This document shows, piece after piece, positions 23,773-33,792 of a DNA stretch of 64,000 nucleotides (position 1 is the stretch's first letter; every line of letters starts with the position of its first letter). The position numbers and the translations under genes are program-made. Source of the stretch: Prorocentrum cordatum (taxonomy: Eukaryota > Sar > Dinophyceae > Prorocentrales > Prorocentraceae); assembly GCA_963575745.1 (NCBI GenBank), contig CAUYUJ010000903.1, positions 516,001 to 580,000 on the forward strand, in the 5' to 3' direction. The notes beneath the pieces were generated by a model. That model was given only the letters and a program-made list of their open reading frames with translations. It searched no databases and was not told the origin of the DNA.

Positions 23773-23935
23773 GAGGGGGGGTGCAAGTCATGACCAGCGG
23801 CACGTGCGCGGCCCAGGGGGGGGGCTAGGGACGGAATGGAATCAGAAGAGGCGCCATGAAATCTGAGGAAATATCATGGCCCCCGCCATGATATCCACCC
23901 CCCCTAGTCATCACCCCCCTCTTTGCCGCCCCCGA
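23767..23935. mobile_element. Repeat M5, copy a
   Basis: Shares the order CAGCGGCACGTGCGCGGCCC, CGCCATGAAATCTGAGGAAA, TCATGGCCCCCGCC and CATCACCCCCC with a copy at 42.1 kb. The ends are imperfect inverted repeats (CCAAGAGGGGGGGTG on the left; CACCCCCCTCTTTG on the right). MITE-like in size and shape. The G-run at the ends makes the boundaries uncertain. Confidence 0.5.
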
Positions 23936-24385
23936 TCCCACAAACTCAGGGGGCCCGACGAAGGCCGCAAAACGTATCCAAGTGCTCTCGAAACCCCCGC
24001 CAAACCGCCCCGAGAGGCCCTGATTGTTGCCTTCTCGCCTCTTCGCTTCCGATACGATTTTGAGGCCTCAGGATTGCCCCCATCTGGCCAAAGAGAGCCC
24101 CAAGAGGGGTCCAAGAGGCCCTAGAAATGGCCCCAATAACGTCAAAGATCGGCCCAAGAGCGCTAAAAAAATGCAATGTTGATGGGAGGGGGGCATCGAC
24201 CCCCCTCTTTCGATCGATCCTCGGCTCCCACAAGAGTCCCACGAGAGCCTCAAGAGGGCCCAAAAGGGCCCCAAGAGACCCCCAAAGCGCCCCACGAGCG
24301 TCTAACGAGGGCCCAAGGCGGCGGTTCGCCTCCACCTCCTCCTCCTCCTCCACTTCGTCCTCCTCCTCCCTCCTCCACAATTATA
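23936..24385 (+). repeat. Degenerate GGGCCCAAGA zone followed by (TCC)n
   Basis: Loosely repeated CCCCAAGAGG, CAAGAGGGCCC and CCAAGAGACCCC phrases lead directly into CTCCTCCTCCTCC at 24336-24380. This is the same order as at 2.4-3.2 kb and 37.9-38.2 kb. Confidence 0.65.
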
Positions 24386-25133
24386 CGATATGAATAGTTC
24401 TCTCCTGTCCACCCCCCCGAACCTGATGAAAAGGTGACCCGCTCTACTTCAGCGCATTCTTTCCACAAAGGATTCAAATATGGTGTCGTTCCGATATGTT
24501 TTCCCAATCCGGCGCGTTGCTTCTTTACACACATGGTGTGCACTAGCTGTGTTTGCTTGTGCGCTGTCCAATCCGAATACTGCCGGTCATTCTACAAAAT
24601 CGACCTTGCTTCATCTTGAGCTCGATTTCTACACTTCCGGCAACATGTCCGTGTTCTCTGCCAATTGCAGTGTTCCCAGCCCTTCTCAATGGTGATTCCA
24701 CTGTCGCGTTAGCTTTTGTCCGCGGTGTCCTCCTTTAACACTCCCGCTGCAGCGTAGACCAGATCTTTGGATCTGCGCGTTACTCCTATCGTTCAGAATG
24801 GCGCTATCGCCCCAACGCGGACCATTTTTATCGACCCAAGTCTTGCTTCATTGTGGTCCCCCCAACATTTCCCCTCCACATTCCCTGGTCCGCATGTTCC
24901 TCCCGTTACTTCCGCTCCAGTTCCTGCTGCTGCTGTTATTCGTATCCAGCGCGGGCCAAAGATTCTGAATCCGAATCTTCCTTCATCGTGGACGCCCCCC
25001 TCATGTCCTCTCCTCCGCATTCCCCCGGTCCTGCGTTCCTTTCCCCCCCGATCCTTCCGCGTTAGTTCCTGCTGCTCTGCTGTTCGTCCTCATCATTTTC
25101 TTCCCGTCTATGCTCCTGCTCACCCGTCATCTC
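24386..25133. other. No supported gene; weak 137-bp tandem duplication
   Basis: Lower-GC sequence. A unit starting TCTTGCTTCATTGTGG near 24841 and one starting TCTTCCTTCATCGTGG near 24978 share ordered phrases down to AGTTCCTGCTGCT. They look like an old tandem duplication. The + frame 24767-25219 spans both but has no recognisable domain. Confidence 0.45.
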
Positions 25134-25349
25134 GTGAGCGTTTGTCTTTATTCGGCGTTTCGTCATTAGGCGGCAACGGGAAGGGGGGAGGGGGGGTCTG
25201 GCTCCAGACCTCTGCTTAGTGCGACTGTTTGCAAGAGTGCGGCCTCTGGGGGAAACCCCACACGCTCGAAACAGGCTCCATGGGGGGGGGAGGGGGGTTG
25301 GAGGGCCCGCGCCGATCGGCAAAACAATTAATAAAAAACGATCTCCCAC
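25134..25349. mobile_element. Inverted-repeat element M3, copy a
   Basis: Starts GTGAGCGTTTGTCTTTATTC. Carries a G-run, then the palindrome GGTCTGGCTCCAGACC and TCTGCTTAGTGCGACTG, and near the other end GAGGGCCCGCGCCGATCGGC followed by AAAACAA. The same ordered landmarks are in copy b at 45.05-45.37 kb. The inverted terminal repeat is poorly preserved in this copy, and no target duplication is evident. Confidence 0.55.
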
Positions 25350-25493
25350 ATCCTGTGCACGCAGCTCACCCCTTCCCGATTGCGCATGACACGAAGTGGT
25401 CTTCCTGTGTGAGCCGCAGGTCGGCTCTGATATACGCGTCAGCGGACAAAAGAAAAATCAGCGCCGTTGGAACGGATGTGAGGGAGGGATCGG

Positions 25494-25655
25494 ATTAGGT
25501 CGGGCATGTCCCCCTACAGGGGAATTTTGGATGAAAATAAAAAAAAATCCGAAAATGCACCAACATGTTCAAGCACAGTTTAAAACATCGTCCCTCGACT
25601 ATGGTTTTACTGTGTTTGAATATTCGTCCTGTAGAGGGACATGCCCGAAGTAAGG
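25494..25655. mobile_element. Inverted-repeat element M2, copy a (162 bp)
   Basis: The left end TTAGGTCGGGCATGTCCCCC and right end GAGGGACATGCCCGAAGTAA are inverted copies. The AT-rich centre contains TTTAAAACATCGTCCC and ACTATGGTTTTACTGT. The flanks ATCGG (25489-25493) and ATAGG (25656-25660) fit an aged 5-bp target duplication. There is no coding capacity, so it would be moved by an enzyme encoded elsewhere. Copies b and c are at 40.9 and 44.5 kb. Confidence 0.75.
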
Positions 25656-25803
25656 ATAGGATGTCAGATAAGGAGCGAGCGCACCTAGCTTGTCCTCCTG
25701 CCCTCGCCCCCCCGCGGGCACCAAGGATGGCCCGAAGGGGCCCAAGGACCAAGGACACTCCCTTGCTCCCAGAGATCTCTCTGTTCACTTTGCTTCACTA
25801 TAT

Positions 25804-25975
25804 TCGGGGATGGACAGAATCCCCTTTAGCAAAACGTGGTTTAGTGAAAACGACCTCGGGCCCAAACCCGGCGGGCGCAAGCCTGGAAAATAACGGCCAC
25901 GGCGCCCTCTCGAAAGCCGAAAACGGACAATTCACTAATCGACGTGTCACTGTTGGGGGTTCTGTCCAGCCCCGA
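25804..25975. mobile_element. Inverted-repeat element M1, copy a (172 bp)
   Basis: The left terminus TCGGGGATGGACAGAATCCC matches the reverse complement of the right terminus, TCGGGGCTGGACAGAACCCC, with two differences in 20. Both flanks are TATAT (25799-25803 and 25976-25980), a perfect 5-bp target duplication. Subterminal sequences (TTTAGTGAAAACG on the left; CAATTCACTAATCGACGTG on the right) are partly inverted too. Non-coding. Copies b and c have the same size and order. Confidence 0.85.
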
Positions 25976-26648
25976 TATATGTGCCTCTTCGTCCTTTTTC
26001 CCGACAGCTCCTATGCGCAGGGTTTCTGGACGGGCTGGCGGAAATGCGCGAAGCGTGAAGAATCCATTATGCTGTGACTCGCAAGTTCTCTCCGAGAGTA
26101 CAACTAGTTTTTTAGCCCCAGCTCTGGTAGCAGAACGACCTCAAGCACCTAGATACTTTAGACCAGCACTCCTGATGATTTGCTTCCGATTGATGTGCCG
26201 AACAGCTCTGTAGCTCACCTACAGCTCGAATTGCCGGCGGTGAAGCGTCAACCTTAGGTACTCCTCCTCCTCCTCCTCTCACGCAGACTGGCCTCGTCCT
26301 CCTGACCGCCCCTCTCCTCGGCCTCACCCCGCCCTCCTCTCCTGCATTCTGCCGCTGCGCCCTGCGCGCCCCGCCTCCGCCCTCCTCCTCCCGACCCCCG
26401 CTCCCGCTCGCAGCGCCGCCCTCCCCCCGCCGGGCCGGACGCGCGGCCCCGCTTTCCACACGGCCCCGGGCGCCACGGCCCGGAGGATTGCTCGAAGTAT
26501 GCCCGCGGCCTCCGAGGAGGGCGGCCGCTCGGGGAGCACCGAAGACGAGCCAGGCGGTCCAAGCAAGAGGGCCGGAGGGCACTGCCCGAGCAGGAAGGAG
26601 GGTCAGGAAGACGAAGCCAGGACAAAGGACAGAATCGGGTGAGAAGGA
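25976..26648. other. No supported gene; pyrimidine-rich segment
   Basis: 26255-26480 is C/T-rich with CTCCTCCTCC and CGCCCTCC phrases, which opens Gly/Arg-rich frames on the minus strand. Upstream (26080-26250) is ordinary sequence without a recognisable gene. Confidence 0.5.
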
Positions 26649-26819
26649 TCGGCGGTGGGCAAACCTCCCTTTAGTAAACCACTCTTTAATGAAAACGGCC
26701 TGGTACCAAAACCGACGGACCTGGACCCGCAAAAATGACGGCCGCGACGCCCTCCCGCGAACCGAAAACGGCCAATTCACTAATCGACGTGTCAGGGTAG
26801 GAGGTCTATCAACCTCCGA
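26649..26819. mobile_element. Inverted-repeat element M1, copy b (171 bp)
   Basis: The interior is clearly M1 (CCCTTTAGTAAACC, GAAAACGGCCTGGTACC, CGAACCGAAAACGGCCAATT, CACTAATCGACGTGTCAGGG). Its termini, TCGGCGGTGGGCAAACCTCC and the reverse complement TCGGAGGTTGATAGACCTCC, have diverged from copies a and c yet still match each other well. The flanks AAGGA (26644-26648) and AAGAA (26820-26824) match 4 of 5. Confidence 0.75.
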
Positions 26820-26824
26820 AAGAA

Positions 26825-29595
26825 CTCCAGAATCTCTGAGATCCGGCGGCTCTGGAAGATGTCTCGGGCGTCGCGGCCTTCTCAGAGCGTTCCGGGATGC
26901 TCTGAGAGCGTTCGGGGACGCTATGGAACGGCTTTATTATCGTCCTAGCCCTGTCCAAATGAGCGAGCCGAGTAGAGTGTGCAAGGGGACGACGTGGGAG
27001 GGGACGAGCAGAAGACCCGGAAGATGAGAAGGGCGAGTGGATGTGAGGACGCACAAGAAGATTCAGAGGACATGCGAGGGGATCCGACAATAGACTGACA
27101 GCACCAAAGAGTGAGCCAGCCCCTGTGAAGCCACATGGCCGAGAGTCCATTCGAAAACTAAGGTCATGAGAACCCCAACGCGACTACCAGAACACTCAAC
27201 ATATACCACCCAAGCCTTCGAGGAGGCATCAACGTTATCAATGCCATGAGCGTTCACACGGTCAAAGCATAATGAACTGTGTATGGCATTGGTACTTTGT
27301 GGACTGCTTCGTTACAGACGGTGTTGATCAGATAGCGTCACCGATAGTACTTTCGGCATGGTCGTCGATTTCGCAATCGCAATCACCACCGCCATCACCG
27401 CTATGGCAATCGCAACTGTGTGCTCAACACCGCACTTGTAATCATGACAACATCAACATCACGAATACTGCAGTCTGTTTGGGACACGTTCAAGCCTGCC
27501 CCAGCTGATTACGCGTGGTGGCACTCTCACTGCGTAGTAGCATGCAAGAAGCATCATTCTCGATTACTTGAGAAGACTCTCGACTCCCCACTGAAGTCTT
27601 CAGCATGAGACACTTGGATCGAAATGTCAGGCGAAGACCAGCCGTGACTTAGCCGAAACCAATCGCGTGCCCTCGAGCGGGCCAAAAACACACTTGCGAC
27701 TGCCAGAATGTCACTGGCATGGTTTCAGCTGCAGACCATCGCTGCACAGCACCATCCGAACTGCAAATCTAGTCTTGGGGATGGCCCACAGAAACCAAAG
27801 GCAGCCTGGCAACGTTGCCAAGACCCCAACGCCATCAATAATCAAATTGCTACTGCAGAAGAGGTAAATAAGAAACGCGTGATTCGACAAGAGGCCACCA
27901 CATCAGGCGCGAAATCATGACATGCGCAAGGCAACATCCGAACGTGCTTGGTGAGGGAGGGTACATGCTAAAACAATATGAGAACGCGGAGAGATCAACA
28001 ACGCACGTTGTAGTGGACAAAACAATCCAGGCTGACGACGTGTAGTGAACAACCTCACCCATCACACGCACAATTTTCAAGATTGGCTGGACGTGCTGCG
28101 GGTTTAGTCCGGCCGGGGCAGCCACATTGAAGTAGCGTGTGCAAGTCAAAGAGAATTACGAAATTGCATGGCCCGCGCCCCTCCCGCCCAAACACACACA
28201 CACACACACATTCCCCGGCTCCGTAGACCCATCACCATCGCCGTCCAACGCTATTCCTTCACGCGCGCATGTGCTATGATTCCCGTGCCTTCCTCTGAAC
28301 TACCAGGGCGCAATATTGCAACACCTCGTCCGAATCAAAAATGTTTCCCTTCCCTCATCCTCATGTGTTGCCCGCCTTCCTGCCCAATATGCGAGTTATG
28401 CCGCCATGGCCTGGTATTCACTGAACTGCCCAGACGCGATCTCCCTGTGGGTCCAGAGGTCGCCTCCTTCACATAATTCTAGCACCATGTACACCTGCTC
28501 GTTGTCCTCAAACACCTGTTCCCATGTCTTTCGCGCCGTTCACCACAACAACAACTTGCCATAGAACGGATGTCACCCCACGTGCCACTTTCACGAACAT
28601 CCACTCGTTGTCTTCAATACGATCCAGGCATCACTACCCCGATCTATCATACAGTCGTGTGTCTACAACTGGCGATGCTACCAGAGTGTAAATTGCGGAC
28701 GCAATCGACATACATAAGCGTACTTTTACCGAACACGAGACATGGGAAGCCTGAGCGACCAAGAGTCGACAAGTTGAAGCTCAAACGCACAGGCGGGCTC
28801 ACAAGCAAGCGAGCAGACACGCCTATGATCACATCAACTTACTGCCGTAGCGACAACAAGCAGGAACTCACGCAAACACGCTGGCGAAGAATCGCATTAT
28901 TCGCGGTCGTTATCGTAGTCGTCGTCGTTGTCGTCGTCGTTGTCGTCGTCGCGTCGTCGTCGTCGACGAGGCGGAGATTATTTGTCCTCTACTGTTTGGG
29001 CGGGCTGGATAATGCTGGGGTGTTATGTTTCCGGGGAGTAATCTATTGTGGGATGCCCCGGACGCGAGAGGATGTGTGAGCATCATATCATGTAGTTTGC
29101 AATTGTAATAGGTGTTCGTGGTTGTGCTCGTGATTCTGGTCGTGGTTGCAATCGTGATGGCAATCGTGTTTGTAGTCGCGATTGCAATCGTAATCGTTTC
29201 CGTAAACGTAAACGTAATCGTAGTCGGCGCCCGCGTCGCGGGCCACCGATTAGTTTCCCACTGATGTTCGCCGCGCTTGATAATTTGTTTGGGGGGTCAG
29301 TGTCCCAGCGAACAGTGCTATCGAAGCTAACCTGCGCGACAAAAGAATGTTGAGTATGGTTGTGCGAGGATTGTAATATAGATAAGTGTATCGTGGTCGC
29401 AGGCAAGCAACATCGTAATCGTAAAAATCGTCGTTGTTGTGCGGCGGGTGCCGCGGAGAAATACGTCTTTACCTAACAACGAAGACGGATAGGTTTCTAG
29501 TAGGATCAAAAGAGAGCATCCTGACGCCCCAGGGAGGTCTGGGCGCGATCCAGGGGAGGGTGCCGGGGACTTGTTTTAGCCAACAATTACACACT
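26825..29595. other. Anonymous lower-GC sequence, no supported gene
   Basis: Balanced base composition, frequent stops and no recognisable domain. Contains a short (CA)n at 28193-28210 and CGATTGCAATCG-like self-complementary phrases at about 29140-29220 (GTGGTTGCAATCGTGATGGC, AATCGTAATCG repeats). Confidence 0.5.
28905..28970. repeat. (GTC/GTT)n trinucleotide tract
   Basis: GTCGTCGTCGTTGTCGTCGT-type run about 60 bases long. It gives a Val-rich run in the + frame that crosses it. Confidence 0.85.
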
Positions 29596-29606
29596 GCGTG
29601 GTCTTC

Positions 29607-29935
29607 GAGGTCCCCGAACTCCATTCCCGGGCCACATTCTGAATGCCCGGAGCCAACTGTAGGCCACTTCGTGCTCTTCGAGTTCCCAAAACTCCATTCC
29701 CGGCCCCATTTTGAATGCCCGGAGCCAACTGTAGGCCACTTCGTGCTCTTCGAGTTCCCGGAACTCCATTCCAGGGCCACCTTTTGAATGCCCTGAGCCA
29801 ACTGTAGGCCACTTCGTGCTCTTCGAGTTCCCAGAACTCCATTCCCTGGCCACCTTTTGAATGCCCGGAGCCAACTGTAGGCCACTTCGTGTTCTGCGAG
29901 TTCCCAGAACTCCATTCCCGGGCCACATTTTAAAT
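29607..29935. repeat. 72-73 bp tandem minisatellite, about 4.5 copies
   Basis: GAATGCCCGGAGCCAACTGT recurs at 29641, 29713, 29786 (as GAATGCCCTGAGCC) and 29859. Each unit also has AGGCCACTTCGTGCTCTTCG and AACTCCATTCCC. The array stops exactly where the GGCTGA hexamer array begins. Confidence 0.9.
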
Positions 29936-31505
29936 GCTGAGGCAGGCTGATGCTGAGGCTGAGGCAGGCTGAGGCTGAGGCAGGCTGAGGCTGAGGCCGA
30001 GGCTGAAAGCAGACTGAGGCTGAGGCTGAAGGCAGGCTGAGGCTGAGGCTGAGGCAGGCTGAGGCTGAGGCTGAGGCAGGCTGAGGCTGAGGCAGGCTGA
30101 GGCTGATGCAGGCTGAGGCTGAGGCTGAGGCTGAAGGCTGAGGCTGAAGCAGGCTGAGGCTGAGGCTGAGGCAGGCTGAGGCTGAGGCTGAGGCAGGCTG
30201 ATGCTGCTGAGGCTGAGGCTGAGGCTGAGGCTGAGGCTGAGGCTGAGGCTGAGGCTGAGGCTGAGCAGGCTGAGGCTGAGGCTGAGGGCTGAGGCTGAGG
30301 CTGAGGCTGAGGCAGGCTGAGGCTGAGGCTGAGGCTGAGGCTGAGGCTGAGGCTGAGGCTGAGGCAGGCTGAGGCTGAGGCCGAGGCTGAAGGCACTGAG
30401 GCTGAGGCAGGCTGAGGCTGAGGCAGGCTGAGGCTGAGGCTGAGGCTGAGGCTGAGGCAGGCTGATGCTGAGGCAGGCTGAGGCTGAGGCTGAGGCTGAT
30501 GCAGGCTGAGGCTGAGGCAGGCTGAGGCTGAGGCCGAGGCTGAAGGCAGACTGAGGCTGAGGCTGAAGCAGGCTGAGGCTGAGGCTGAGGCAGGCTGAGG
30601 CTGAGGCAGGCTGAGGCAGGCTGAGGCTGAGGCTGAGGCTGAGGCTGAGGCTGAGGCAGGCTGAGGCTGAGGCCGAGGCTGAAGGCAGACTGAGGCTGAG
30701 GCTGAAGCAGGCTGAGGCTGAGGCTGAGGCAGGCTGAGGCTGAGGCTGAGGCAGGCTGATGCTGAGGAGGCAGGCTGAGGCTGAGGCTGAGGCTGATGCA
30801 GGCTGAGGCTGAGGCAGGCTGAGGCTGAGGCCGAGGCTGAAGGCAGACTGAGGCTGAGGCTGAAGCAGGCTGAGGCTGAGGCTGAGGCAGGCTGAGGCTG
30901 AGGCTGAGGCTGAGGCTGAGGCTGAGGCTGAGGCTGAGGCTGAGGCTGAGGCTGAGGCTGAGGCTGAGGCTGAGGAGGCTGAGGCATGAGGCTGAAGGCT
31001 GAGGCTGAGGCACTGAGGCTGAGGAGCTGAAGCAGCTGAGGCTGAGGCAGGCTGAGGCTGAGGCTGAGGCTGAGGCAGGCTGAGGCTGAGGCTGAGGCTG
31101 AGGCAGGTGAGGCTGAGGCTGAGGCTGAAGGCAGCTGAGGCTGAGGCTGAGGCTGAGGCTGAGGCTGAGGCTGAGGCAGGCTGAGGCTGAGGCTGAGGCT
31201 GATGCAGGCTGAGGCTGAGGCAGGCTGAGGCTGAGGCCGAGGCTGAAGGCAGACTGAGGCTGAGGCTGAAGCAGGCTGAGGCTGAGGCTGAGGCAGGCTG
31301 AGGCTGAGGCTGAGGCAGGCTGATGCTGAGGCAGGCTGAGGCTGAGGCTGATGCAGGCTGAGGCTGAGGCAGGCTGAGGCTGAGGCCGAGGCTGAAGGCA
31401 GACTGAGGCTGAGGCTGAAGCAGGCTGAGGCTGAGGCTGAGGCAGGCTGAGGCTGAGGCTGAGGCAGGCTGAGGCTGAGGCTGAGGCAGGCTGAGGCTGA
31501 GGCTG
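29936..31505. repeat. GGCTGA hexamer array with higher-order phrases (1.57 kb)
   Basis: Nearly continuous GGCTGA units. A diagnostic interruption, AGGCCGAGGCTGA followed in most cases by AGGCAGACTG, recurs at 29994, 30378, 30531, 30670, 30828, 31234 and 31383. So blocks of about 140-160 bp (and larger) have been copied as units. The 514- and 650-residue minus frames (Ser/Ala/Leu and Pro/Gln runs) exist only because the period is a multiple of three. Confidence 0.95.
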
Positions 31506-33790
31506 TGACTGCGACTGCCGTTGCCACTGCGACTGCCATCGCGAATGCGACTACGACTGCGAGAACAGCAGAATTCTACAACAGGATTCTCATCCGAATC
31601 TAAAGGGTAATGCTTCCAGATATGCTCCTACACATCGCTGTTAGGTTGCTTTGCCGGGATAATTTACAATATCGGTGGGGCCTCATTCCGTCATTTGTGG
31701 CGTCGCAACGATAGTTCGTTTCCGTGACTGGGGCGGAGTCTGGAACACCTATCGCGATTAGGGCCCAAAAGGTTTAACAAACGCCACTCTAAGATTCACA
31801 ACCGTAGAACGCATGGGCGCGAGTGTAAACAAACAGGTCGAGTTGGTCACGGGGTAGTTACAAGGATGACAGCCCCCAAAAAAACCGAAGTGTACCTTAC
31901 GACGGCGCAAACTAAGCCAATACCCCACGAATTCGCAACAATGGTGGACGACCGATGTATCTGCAACGGCTCCAGTACCGTCCACGATAGCACGCACACC
32001 AAACACTGAAGATCAATAGCGCGAGCCAGAGCATGTAATATGAATGAGTGTACCAAACAAGCACCCTCACGGCCCCCAACGGGCCCCGAAAGGCCACGAA
32101 CGCGCAAGCAAACGCCTGCGATGGCACATTACGGGACGGCGGAATGAGCGAAGAGATTAAATCAGTGTGCCGAACGAACGCCTCCAAACGTTACTCAGAA
32201 GTATGCCTTAGCCATGCCATGTGTTAGCCGTAGGCGTGTACGTACTTTTAATGTTGGGCAGGGTGGCGAAGCAGCAAACGGCACCACGGTAACCAGGACA
32301 CACGAATTAACACGTTCGTCCAAGCGTTGCTCCGCTGCTTTGTCCCCCCACCCCTCCTTTCGCATGCCGCCACGGATCCCCACGGATGCCCTGATCCTTT
32401 TGACATCGATGTGTCACATTCGTCCTCAACTTGCCCGTCACGAAAACATGTTAAACCATGGTAAACGCTCTGTCCCCATTCGCCCACTCATGCAATGAAC
32501 CGTGGCCTGAAAGAGGAACGAGCGTGCGGCGTGCGTGAAGAAAGGACAAGCGAGGAGGAGAGAAGGGAGACAATTGGCAGGGCGGGCACGGCGGGCGAAA
32601 ACCGAGACTCGCCACGGCCACGCACCGCGCCCACTCATTAGGGCGAAGCGCGCAATGAGCAGACCTGCGACGACGGATCGGAAAGAACTCAAGGGACGTC
32701 GGCGCGCGTCATCAAAGAAGCGCGAGGCCCGAACGCCGCGAGACCGAAAGTGCGCGACCGTGGCGGAGGCGACTCATGATACATACCAGTGGAGACACGA
32801 AGGAAGGGGGAGGAAGGGGGGCAAATGGAAAAATGAGAGGAGAGATCCGGCATTATAAGAATGTGATCAACAACAAGGAAAGCAACGACGAAGACTGCAT
32901 GCGCAATGCATTAAAGTTACTGAGACTGCCTCGTGCAAATGTATTACGTTGAGTGAGTGGCGCATCTGCTGCATCACCCAGGCCTCCCTGCGGATGTTCT
33001 GTGTCCTGGCAAAAGCTGCGTTCCAGGGACGCCCAGCAAAACGGGAGGGGAGGTATAGCACATGTTACATAATATACAGACAGGACGAGCATAAACCAAG
33101 ACACAATTGCTTGAGAACGGCTGGATTAGAGACACTAGATGGGACGGATACCGAAGGAAGGAGAGCTGGTTTGGGGAGACAAGCGCTTCAGGAGAGACGG
33201 GGTGGAAACATGCCATCGAGCAACGGAGATACCTTCATGGAAACATGAAGTAGCAAACGGACACAATGACGAACACCAGTAATCATGAACAACATTGCGC
33301 ACATGTAAGAGTGTGGAGAGACAACGGTTGGCGAAACGATGGATACTTATAACCGAAAAACGACTACAAAGAAGCCGTCAACAATGACGCGTCGCTACGC
33401 ACACCACAAAGCTATATCGATGCTACGCTACTTGTCAACACCATTGCCGTGGCAACGCAAAAGTGTCATCCGATCTAAAACTGCACATTGCCAGGTCCGA
33501 TACTTGAGCCAAGCCCGTGCCACCATCGCGGAGTCACTCATGCTGCAGACTACGACGGATAATTAGGTGGAAGAGGAGGAGGGCGACGGTAACGAGAAGA
33601 AGGAACTGAGGACGACGTGAACGAGCACAGTAAGGATGAGGCGCATATGAAGAACGAGAAGAGCGAGGACATCGAGAAAAGGAGACAAATGAGAGGAAGA
33701 GGGCGGCAAAGATGATGAGGAAAAAGATAAGGAGTACCAGGAAGAGTGGAGAGGGAAGGAGTAGGACGGGCAGGAGGACGAGGATGACAT
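31506..33790. other. Anonymous lower-GC sequence, no supported gene
   Basis: Short frames only and no recognisable domain on either strand. 33590-33790 is purine-rich with AGGA/GAGGA phrases and leads into module A3. Confidence 0.5.
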
Positions 33791-33792
33791 TA

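Noticed and set aside
29607-29935. Regularly spaced direct repeats as a CRISPR array
   Set aside because: Units are contiguous 72-73 bp tandem repeats with no unique spacers and no cas genes, in a eukaryotic context.
29469-31539. Minus-strand open frames of 514 and 650 residues (Ser/Ala/Leu and Pro/Gln repeats)
   Set aside because: They exist only because the GGCTGA hexamer has a period divisible by three. No start context, no non-repeat domain and several frames equally open.
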